From Ruminococcaceae bacterium UBA1236 (GTDB lineage Bacteria > Bacillota > Clostridia > Oscillospirales > Acutalibacteraceae), in contig DBWO01000028.1 of assembly GCA_002309055.1 (NCBI GenBank), positions 1 to 6,482 of the forward strand: a stretch of 6,482 bases of DNA. Direction: 5' to 3'. Shown here piece after piece: positions 1-5,628 of this stretch. Within the stretch, counting starts at the first letter, position 1. Every line of letters starts with the position of its first letter. The position numbers and the translations under genes are program-made. The notes under the pieces are model-generated. The model was not told the DNA's origin. It saw only the letters and a list, made by a program, of their open reading frames with translations, and did no database searches.

Positions 1-84
1 TTCAAGGACAGCTTCTATCATCCCTTCACCGATTACGGCATTGAGAGGTTTTCACAGGCGTGGGACAACACAATCACCGATTAA
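1..84 (+). CDS. sftT: Transaldolase, C-terminal tail (probable 6-deoxy-6-sulfofructose transaldolase); 5' part outside window
   Basis: Only the last 27 codons and the TAA stop (82-84) are present. The tail includes HPFTDYGIERFSQAW. This resembles the C-terminal signature of small class-I transaldolases of the TalC/MipB type, which typically end in something like HPLTDxGIxxFLxDW. No catalytic residues lie in this tail; the Schiff-base lysine would be upstream. From the four genes that follow, I infer that it is the transaldolase which transfers the three-carbon glycerone unit from 6-deoxy-6-sulfofructose to glyceraldehyde-3-phosphate, giving fructose-6-phosphate and sulfolactaldehyde. The next gene starts 13 nt after this stop, which indicates one transcript. 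The transaldolase family call is fairly good for so short a fragment. The sulfofructose specificity and the symbol rest on context only. An ordinary transaldolase or fructose-6-phosphate aldolase is the main alternative. Confidence 0.6.
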   Translation, partial: FKDSFYHPFTDYGIERFSQAWDNTITD

Positions 85-88
85 GGAG
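83..88 (+). promoter_or_regulatory. Ribosome binding site of the SLA reductase-like gene
   Basis: AAGGAG overlaps the TAA stop of the upstream transaldolase and lies 9 nt before the ATG at 98. It is a near-perfect Shine-Dalgarno match and fixes that start. Confidence 0.85.
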
Positions 89-97
89 TTTTGAAAT

Positions 98-961
98 ATG
101 AAAATAGGATTCATAGGCCTCGGGATCATGGGCGAAAGCATGAGCGCCAACATAGTCAAAAAGCACGACGACAAAGTTTTTGTTTCGGATATAAACAAAG
201 AAAAGGTTCAGCAGCTTGCGGAGCAGGGCGCAGTGCCCTGCGAAAGCAACATTGAGGTTGCGAAAAACGCGGATGTCATCATCACGATGGTGCCGAAATC
301 GGAGCACGTGAAAGGCGTTTACACCGAGCTTCTGCCTTACATTGACAGCAGCAAAATCTGCATCGATATGAGCACAATCGACCCCTCCGTTTCGCTCGAG
401 GTCGCAAAAATGATAAAGGCAAAGGGCGCGCAGTTTGCGGACGCCCCCGTTGTTAAGTCCAAGCCCGCCGCAATAGACGGCACACTCGGCGTGCTCGCCG
501 GCTGTGACGAGGAGCTCTTCCCCGTTATAGAGCCCATTCTCAAGTATATGGGCTGCAACGTTATCCGTATGGGCGAAAACGGCACGGGCATCACAATGAA
601 AATCTGCCACAATGCGCTTGTCGCGGAGATACAGAACGCCGTCAATGAGACCCTGGGCCTTGCGACCCGTCTCGGCATTTCGGTTGACGATTTCGCCACC
701 GCCGTTTCCTACGGCGGCGCGGGCAACTTCTACCTTGAGTCTCAGAAAGAGAATCTCAAAAATAAAAACTGGACCACGGCCTTCTCGCTTGAAAACGAGC
801 ACAAGGATGTAAACATAGCCAAAAAGCTCAGCGGCGAAATCGGCTTTGAAATGCCTACGCTCAATCACGTGGTCGATATATTCAACAAAGGCATGGAGCT
901 TGGTATGGGCAAAATGGATTTCCGCTCAACCTACATGCTGGTAAACGGAACAGAGGAATAA
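98..961 (+). CDS. NAD(P)-dependent beta-hydroxyacid dehydrogenase family reductase, probable 3-sulfolactaldehyde reductase (YihU-like)
   Basis: A 287-residue protein of the usual length for the 3-hydroxyisobutyrate dehydrogenase family. The N-terminal Rossmann domain has GLGIMG at residues 7-12. Asp31 at the end of the second strand favours NAD(H) over NADP(H). DMST follows at 90-93. The catalytic lysine is Lys168 in GTGITMK, with Asn172 after it, and the C-terminal helical domain carries the conserved KD pair at 236-237. The substrate loop is unusual. Ordinary family members have D-x-PVSGG to hold a carboxylate, but here it reads DAPVVKSK (115-122) followed by GTL at 128-130. E. coli YihU, which reduces sulfolactaldehyde to DHPS, reads DVPVGRTS at this point (from memory), so Lys120 falls on its sulfonate-binding Arg123 in an ungapped alignment. 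I infer a role as the cytosolic SLA reductase of a fermentative sulfosugar pathway. His171 replaces a commonly conserved Asn. Alternatives are reductases of succinic semialdehyde, tartronate semialdehyde or a related aldehyde. Confidence 0.72.
   Translation: MKIGFIGLGIMGESMSANIVKKHDDKVFVSDINKEKVQQLAEQGAVPCESNIEVAKNADVIITMVPKSEHVKGVYTELLPYIDSSKICIDMSTIDPSVSLEVAKMIKAKGAQFADAPVVKSKPAAIDGTLGVLAGCDEELFPVIEPILKYMGCNVIRMGENGTGITMKICHNALVAEIQNAVNETLGLATRLGISVDDFATAVSYGGAGNFYLESQKENLKNKNWTTAFSLENEHKDVNIAKKLSGEIGFEMPTLNHVVDIFNKGMELGMGKMDFRSTYMLVNGTEE
952..957 (+). promoter_or_regulatory. Ribosome binding site of the isomerase gene
   Basis: AGAGGA lies within the last codons of the reductase gene, 8 nt before the ATG at 966. 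It supports that start and suggests coupled translation of the two genes. Confidence 0.7.
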
Positions 962-965
962 TACT

Positions 966-2300
966 ATGAGCTTTACTCCCGTATATATACCCATAGGCGT
1001 AGGCACATTTCACCTTGAAAGCGCTCAGAAGCTCTTTGACGAGAGCGCCGCGCTGCTCGGAAAAATCGACCCCGGTTTTGCAGTGCCCGGTGAAATGCTC
1101 CTCACACTCGACTCACTCAAATCGTATCTTGACACGGTAAATCCCGATGTGGCGGTTGTGCAGAATCTCACGTTCGCAAATTCCGCCTATATAAGCGAGG
1201 TTATTGCGCGCTTTGACTGCCCCGTTATCCTCTGGACTCTCAGGGAGCCCGTCATTGACGGCACGAGGCTTCGCCTTAACTCCCTCACGGGCGCATTCTC
1301 CGCCGGCAACGCCATGAGGCATTTCGGCAGAGCGTTTGAATATGTTTTCGGCGCGCCCGATGAAAAAGAGGTTGAGAGCAAAGTATCGGCGGCCGTTTCG
1401 GCGGCAAGACTCATCAAAGAAATGAAGAGCCTTAAGCTCCTTCAGGTGGGTCACACCCCGCAGGGCTTCGGCTTCGGCAGGGCTCTTGACAGCGAGATGC
1501 TGAAGAATTTCGGCGTGCGCCTTGAATCCATAGAGGCGAGAGAGCTTATCGAAAAAGCAAAAACATACAGCGATGAGGAAATCGACGAATACCTCGCGGA
1601 CGCGAAAACAAGAATCTCGGGACTCGATGAGATTGACGGCAAAAATGTGAGCGACTTTGCGCGCCTTTACAAAGCATACAAAGAATACGTTGAGGCAAAC
1701 GGCGTGGGCGCTCTCGCAAGCCGCTGCTGGCCCGACTTCTTCGTTTCATTCGGCACGCCCGTTTGCTCGGTGCTCGGAATACTCAATGATCTCGGCGTTC
1801 CCGCCGCCTGCGAGGCGGATGCTTACGGCGCGCTCTCAATGTACGCCGCTCAGAAGCTCACCGGCAAATGCGCTTTCTTCGGCGACCCCGTTTCACTTGA
1901 TGAAAACGAAAACACACTCACTTTCTGGCACTGCGGAATGGCACCCTGTTCGCTCGCAAGGGAGGACACCGGCGCCTGCGCGGGAGTGCACTGCAACAGA
2001 AAAATCGGACCTACGCTCGAATTCGGATGCAAGGCCGAAAAAGCCGTTACCGTTTTCCGCATCGGCAGAGAGCCGGACGGCACTTTCCGCTTTTTCTCGG
2101 CAAAGGGCGAAGCGCTTGACAGACCCAAACAGTTTTACGGCACATCGCTGGTCGTTAAAACGGAATATCCCGTTAAGGAGCTCGTCGAGGGCGCTGTTAA
2201 ATACGGCTGGGAGCCGCACTACGCCGTTGCGATGGGCGACATAACAAAGGAGATTAAAGCCCTCGGCAATATGATGGGAATTGAGGTCTTCGCTTTCTGA
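966..2300 (+). CDS. sftI: L-fucose/L-arabinose isomerase-like metal-dependent isomerase, probable sulfoquinovose isomerase
   Basis: A 444-residue soluble protein of the FucI-like isomerase family (COG2407 type), shorter than E. coli FucI (about 590 residues). The C-terminal half has the family's metal site. Glu283 lies in ACEAD, followed exactly 24 residues later by Asp307 in GDP, the same spacing as Glu337 and Asp361 of FucI. His417 lies in PHYAVAMGD, matching FucI His528 in a similar C-terminal segment. WHCG at 321-324 is also typical of the short family members. Such enzymes interconvert aldoses and ketoses with Mn2+ through an enediol. The gene lies between a sulfolactaldehyde-type reductase and a sulfonate-type exporter and near a transaldolase. 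I therefore infer that it turns sulfoquinovose into 6-deoxy-6-sulfofructose. My recollection is that SFT-pathway isomerases are unrelated to YihS, which fits. It starts 4 nt after the reductase stop, and its TGA overlaps the next ATG. An isomerase for fucose, arabinose or another deoxysugar cannot be excluded from sequence alone. Confidence 0.72.
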   Translation: MSFTPVYIPIGVGTFHLESAQKLFDESAALLGKIDPGFAVPGEMLLTLDSLKSYLDTVNPDVAVVQNLTFANSAYISEVIARFDCPVILWTLREPVIDGTRLRLNSLTGAFSAGNAMRHFGRAFEYVFGAPDEKEVESKVSAAVSAARLIKEMKSLKLLQVGHTPQGFGFGRALDSEMLKNFGVRLESIEARELIEKAKTYSDEEIDEYLADAKTRISGLDEIDGKNVSDFARLYKAYKEYVEANGVGALASRCWPDFFVSFGTPVCSVLGILNDLGVPAACEADAYGALSMYAAQKLTGKCAFFGDPVSLDENENTLTFWHCGMAPCSLAREDTGACAGVHCNRKIGPTLEFGCKAEKAVTVFRIGREPDGTFRFFSAKGEALDRPKQFYGTSLVVKTEYPVKELVEGAVKYGWEPHYAVAMGDITKEIKALGNMMGIEVFAF

Positions 2301-3037
2301 TGCTTTTCAATGCTTTATTTCTCGTAGTTGTACTGCTGACCAACATTATTCAGTGCGTAACCGGTTTTGCCGGCACGGTGCTCGCAATGCCGTTTTCGGT
2401 GATGCTTGTGGGCTACCCCGTTGCTAAACCCATACTGAATATCCTCGGACTCGTCGCTTCTTTCAGCGTGGCCGAGCCCGCATTCAAGCGGATAAATTAC
2501 AAAGAGCTTGCCAAAATGTGCGGCGGTATGCTCGCCGGTATGGTGGTCGGTTTCTTCATAAACAACCATTTTGACATTGCGCACAATCAGGCGATAATAT
2601 GCAAATCACTCGGCGTTATAGTTATCCTTTTCGCGTTTTACAACGCGGTGAAGCATCACGCTCACAAGGATGAAAAAACTCTGCCCGCCCCCGTTAATCT
2701 GCTTATTCTGTTTTCGGCGGGCGTTGTGCACGGGGTGTTTGTGTGCGGCGGTCCCCTGCTTGTGACTTACGCCTCAAGCAAGATGACCGACAAGGAGGAG
2801 TTTCACGCGACCGTTTCCGCCTCGTGGATACTTCTCAACGGTCTTATCGCGATTTCCGATTACAGAGCGGGTTATTTTACCCTGCCCACAGTAAACCTGC
2901 TTGTTGTGTCACTTGCCGTTCTCGTTGCGGCGGTAATCATCGGCAGAATCATATACAAAAAACTCAGTGGTGAGATTTTCCTGAGAATCACTTATGTGCT
3001 TATGCTCATAAGCGGTCTGTCACTGCTGGTAAAATAA
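2300..3037 (+). CDS. TauE/SafE (TSUP) family membrane protein, probable sulfonate (DHPS) exporter
   Basis: A 245-residue, strongly hydrophobic protein with about eight membrane segments (roughly residues 5-27, 30-55, 71-87, 97-117, 132-155, 170-188, 198-217 and 228-243). It has the two-halves repeat typical of the family. The first half carries QCVTGFAGTVLAMP (18-31) and the second GVVHGVFVCGGPLL (141-154), both Gly-rich re-entrant motifs. A charged loop at about 118-127 (HHAHKDEK) separates the halves. TSUP proteins move sulfite, sulfoacetate, taurine-derived and related anions across the inner membrane, and TauE-type genes recur in sulfosugar operons. The start codon shares its A with the upstream stop (TGATG), implying translational coupling with the isomerase; the only purine-rich site is a weak GAGG at 2283-2286. 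I infer export of the sulfonate end product, most likely DHPS. The substrate and direction cannot be read from the sequence. Confidence 0.8.
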   Translation: MLFNALFLVVVLLTNIIQCVTGFAGTVLAMPFSVMLVGYPVAKPILNILGLVASFSVAEPAFKRINYKELAKMCGGMLAGMVVGFFINNHFDIAHNQAIICKSLGVIVILFAFYNAVKHHAHKDEKTLPAPVNLLILFSAGVVHGVFVCGGPLLVTYASSKMTDKEEFHATVSASWILLNGLIAISDYRAGYFTLPTVNLLVVSLAVLVAAVIIGRIIYKKLSGEIFLRITYVLMLISGLSLLVK

Positions 3038-3042
3038 AGGAG
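3037..3042 (+). promoter_or_regulatory. Ribosome binding site of the GPH symporter gene
   Basis: AAGGAG overlaps the last base of the exporter's stop codon and lies 7 nt before the ATG at 3050. It is a strong site at ideal spacing and fixes the symporter start. Confidence 0.85.
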
Positions 3043-3049
3043 AACAGCC

Positions 3050-4495
3050 ATGGCAAACAACAACTCAACCCACGGCATAAAATTCAAGGACAAAGTGGGA
3101 TATGCTCTGGGCGACACCGCGGGCCTTCTGACATTTTCGCTCATAGGCGCGTTTCAGAACAAGTTTTATACCGATTCTCTCGGCCTTAAACCGGCGAGCA
3201 TCGTGCTTCTCATACTCATCGCGAGAATATGGGACGCAATAAACGACCCTCTCTGGGGCGCTTTCATTCAGTCCAGAAAGCCCAACCCCAAAGGGCAGTT
3301 CCGTCCCTGGATTCTCGGCTTTTCAATTCCCCTTGCGATTTCCGCGGCTCTTATGTTCTTCAAGGTTCCCGGTCTGAGCAATATGCAGTATCTTATCTAC
3401 GCCTATGTCACTTACATTATGTACGGCATGATGTATACGGCGGTCAACATTCCCTACGGCTCGCTTGCTTCGGTTGTGACCGATGACGAGCTGGAGCGTT
3501 CATCGCTGTCAATGTGGCGCTCAATCGGCGCGGGTGTAGGCGGCCTGCCCGGCACAATAATACTGCCGATGATTGTTTTCACCGTGAAAGGAAAATATCC
3601 GAACGGCACCGATATGAAAGTCCTTGACGACAGAAAACTGTTCTGGTGCGTGCTTGCTCTTGCCGCTTTTTCAGTGCTGGTTTATTTCCTGCATTACAAG
3701 ATGACAAAAGAGAGAATCGCCCCTCAGAAGCACCTTAAAGATAAGGATTACAGCGCAGTTACTACAATCAAAGAGCTTTTCAAAAACAGATCATTCGTAA
3801 CGCTTTCATTCGCCTCAATGCTTCTGATTGCGTTCCAGTTTTATTATCAGTCCACCTACACTTATCTCTTCACGGATTATTACGGCAAGCCCGGTCTTTA
3901 CGCGTTTGTCACAATCTGCACCTACGGCCCCATGGCAATATTCATCCCGGTTATGAACAAGCTCATAAGAAGATTCGGCAAAAAAGAGCTCTGCGCCGCA
4001 GGTATGGCTTTTGCCGCAGTTGTAAACATTATCCTCTTTGCTTTAAGAGGCACCCCTCTCGCAATGCAGCCGATGGTATTCCTTGCGTTCACATTCTTCT
4101 CCGGTCTCGGACAGACCTTCCTTGTGCTTGAGGTGTGGGCGCTTGTTATGGATACGATAGACAATTATGAGGTTAAAACGGGTAAGAGAGAGGAAGGAAT
4201 GGCTTATGCGGTATTCTCCTTCACCCGCAAACTCGGTCAGACACTCGCGGGTGTCGGCCTTAACGCGCTGCTTGCCTACATTAAATATGACGGCACGCTT
4301 ACACAGCAGGGCAAAGGCCTGAGTGAGGAAGTGCTCTCAAAGCTGTATGACATTTCAACTTTCGTTCCTGCTGTTATGCTTGCTCTTATGGCAGTGATAC
4401 TCTTTGCCGGTTATGACCTTTCAAAGAAGAAACTGGAAGTTATGCGCGAAACGCTTTCCGCTCAGAGAGAAGCGCAGGAAGACATAGCGGAGTAA
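3050..4495 (+). CDS. GPH (MelB/YihO-type) sugar:cation symporter, probable sulfoquinovose importer
   Basis: A 481-residue polytopic membrane protein (expected 12 helices) of the glycoside-pentoside-hexuronide:cation symporter family within the major facilitator superfamily. Family signatures in order are: DKVGYALGD (14-22) and KFYTD (38-42) at the N terminus; RIWDAINDPLWG (59-70), which holds the two helix-II aspartates Asp62 and Asp66; GQFRPWIL (82-89) in the loop; NIPYGSL (133-139) followed by TDDELER (144-150) in helix IV and after it; and MDTIDNYEVKTGKREEG (367-383) in the second half. Asp62 and Asp66 match MelB Asp55 and Asp59. The third MelB cation ligand, Asp124, is replaced by Asn133. 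E. coli YihO, the sulfoquinovose transporter, is in the same family, so the context suggests import of SQ or sulfoquinovosyl glycerol. The C terminus is a charged cytoplasmic tail from about 458. Substrates of this family vary widely (melibiose, xylosides, glucuronides), so the SQ assignment is inference from neighbours. Confidence 0.82.
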   Translation: MANNNSTHGIKFKDKVGYALGDTAGLLTFSLIGAFQNKFYTDSLGLKPASIVLLILIARIWDAINDPLWGAFIQSRKPNPKGQFRPWILGFSIPLAISAALMFFKVPGLSNMQYLIYAYVTYIMYGMMYTAVNIPYGSLASVVTDDELERSSLSMWRSIGAGVGGLPGTIILPMIVFTVKGKYPNGTDMKVLDDRKLFWCVLALAAFSVLVYFLHYKMTKERIAPQKHLKDKDYSAVTTIKELFKNRSFVTLSFASMLLIAFQFYYQSTYTYLFTDYYGKPGLYAFVTICTYGPMAIFIPVMNKLIRRFGKKELCAAGMAFAAVVNIILFALRGTPLAMQPMVFLAFTFFSGLGQTFLVLEVWALVMDTIDNYEVKTGKREEGMAYAVFSFTRKLGQTLAGVGLNALLAYIKYDGTLTQQGKGLSEEVLSKLYDISTFVPAVMLALMAVILFAGYDLSKKKLEVMRETLSAQREAQEDIAE

Positions 4496-4504
4496 TAACT
4501 ATTT

Positions 4505-5626
4505 ATGGAAAACATAGAGAAAATAAGAGAAAAAACAGATGAAATAGATGCCGCGATGCTCCGGCTCTTTGAGGAGCGAATGGAGTGCTCAAAGGAGCTT
4601 GCTCATTACAAAAAAGAGCACGGCATCCCCGTGCTTGACCCGGAGCGCGAAAAGCAGATGCTTGAAGCGTTTTCCGCAAAAGTACAGAATCAGAAATTCG
4701 CGCCCTATTATATAGACTTCCTGGGCACCGTGATGAACATCTCGGACAGGTTTCAGAAGCGCCTTAACGAAGGCATGAAAATAGCCTTTAACGGCGAGAC
4801 AGGCGCCTTTGCTCACATCGCCGCGAAAAGGATATTCCCCTCGGCGGTGCACGTGCCGCACGCCTCTTTCAGGGAAGCTTACGCCGCTGTTGAAAAAGGC
4901 GAATGCGACTGCGCCGTAATCCCGATAGAAAACAGCTACGCGGGCGAAGTCGGCGCCGTTATGGACCTTATGTTTGAAGGTGAATTGAAACTCACCGGCA
5001 CTTACACCCTGCCCGTAACGCACAATCTGCTTGCGCCGAAAGGCGTTAAAACCGGAGATATCGAAACGGTTATGAGCCATCCGCAGGCGCTCGCTCAGTG
5101 CGAGGAATACATAAACAGCCATCACTGGAATACAAGGGCCGTTTCAAGCACATCCTATGCCGCTCAGCTTGTGGCTCAGGGCTCCGAAAAGAATGTGGCC
5201 GCGATAGCGAGCGACGAGGCGGCGGAGATATTCGGCCTTGACGTGCTCGACCACGACATTAACAAAAGCGCGGTCAACACCACGAGATTCGCCGTATTTT
5301 CAAAGGCGGATTATGTGCAGCCGGGGCAGAAAAGCACGAATTTCATCATGTTATTCACCGTAAACAATGTTGCGGGCGCTCTCGCGAAAGCGATTAACAT
5401 AATAGGCGAAAACGGCTTCAATATGAACGCGCTTCGCTCACGCCCCGTAAAAGACAAGGCCTGGCAGTATTATTTCTATGCCGAGCTTGAGGGCGATGAC
5501 ACAAGCGAGCAAGGCAAAAAGATGCTCGCGGAGCTTTCAGAGCAGTGCGATTTTATAAAAATCGTAGGTCACTACACTAAGGGGCTCGACCTTTCGAATA
5601 AAAACAAGTACGAAATCAAGGGATAA
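4505..5626 (+). CDS. pheA: Bifunctional chorismate mutase / prephenate dehydratase (P-protein)
   Basis: A 373-residue cytosolic enzyme with the full P-protein layout. It turns chorismate into prephenate and then phenylpyruvate, for phenylalanine synthesis. Residues 1-88 are an AroQ-type chorismate mutase with its catalytic set visible: Arg8, Arg25, Lys36, Asp45, Arg48, Glu49, Ser80 and Gln84. Residues 92-268 are the prephenate dehydratase domain, with IPIENS (139-144, Asn143), SHPQALAQC (191-199) and the essential TRF motif (260-262). Residues 277-358 are the ACT regulatory domain, with GALA (291-294) and RSRP (311-314). In E. coli the latter is ESRP and helps bind the feedback inhibitor Phe; here Arg311 replaces that Glu. 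I recall similar RSRP motifs in other clostridial P-proteins, so this may be a clade trait. The gene starts 9 nt after the symporter stop, with only a weak GGAG at 4489-4492 before it, so it is probably cotranscribed with the upstream genes although its function is unrelated. Confidence 0.96.
   Translation: MENIEKIREKTDEIDAAMLRLFEERMECSKELAHYKKEHGIPVLDPEREKQMLEAFSAKVQNQKFAPYYIDFLGTVMNISDRFQKRLNEGMKIAFNGETGAFAHIAAKRIFPSAVHVPHASFREAYAAVEKGECDCAVIPIENSYAGEVGAVMDLMFEGELKLTGTYTLPVTHNLLAPKGVKTGDIETVMSHPQALAQCEEYINSHHWNTRAVSSTSYAAQLVAQGSEKNVAAIASDEAAEIFGLDVLDHDINKSAVNTTRFAVFSKADYVQPGQKSTNFIMLFTVNNVAGALAKAINIIGENGFNMNALRSRPVKDKAWQYYFYAELEGDDTSEQGKKMLAELSEQCDFIKIVGHYTKGLDLSNKNKYEIKG
5618..5623 (+). 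promoter_or_regulatory. Ribosome binding site of the SPFH gene
   Basis: AAGGGA is formed by the last two sense codons of pheA, 5 nt before the ATG at 5629. It supports this start and tight coupling to pheA. Confidence 0.65.
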
Positions 5627-5628
5627 TT

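Noticed and set aside
74..868. Long antisense open frame (264 codons) opposite the reductase gene
   Set aside because: The plus-strand gene has unambiguous family motifs and a strong ribosome binding site. The antisense product has no recognisable domain, and the frame follows from codon composition.
1657..2244. Second plus-strand frame (195 codons) inside the isomerase gene
   Set aside because: It lies wholly within a confident gene in another frame, and the product is rich in Ser, Arg and Ala without any family motif. It is a shadow of the real gene.
966..2300. Simple annotation as L-fucose isomerase of a fucose pathway
   Set aside because: No fucose kinase, fuculose-phosphate aldolase or lactaldehyde reductase of that pathway is present. 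The neighbours fit sulfosugar breakdown better.
2300..3037. Annotation as a sulfite exporter
   Set aside because: The family label would suggest sulfite, but no desulfonating enzyme is in the window and the proposed pathway leaves the C-S bond intact, so an organosulfonate is the likelier cargo.
4496..4504. Possible terminator or promoter between the symporter and pheA
   Set aside because: The gap is only 9 nt, with no inverted repeat or T-run that could form a terminator, and no room for -35/-10 elements outside coding sequence.
4589..5125. Antisense frame (178 codons) opposite pheA
   Set aside because: It overlaps the fully supported chorismate mutase and prephenate dehydratase domains and has no recognisable domain of its own.
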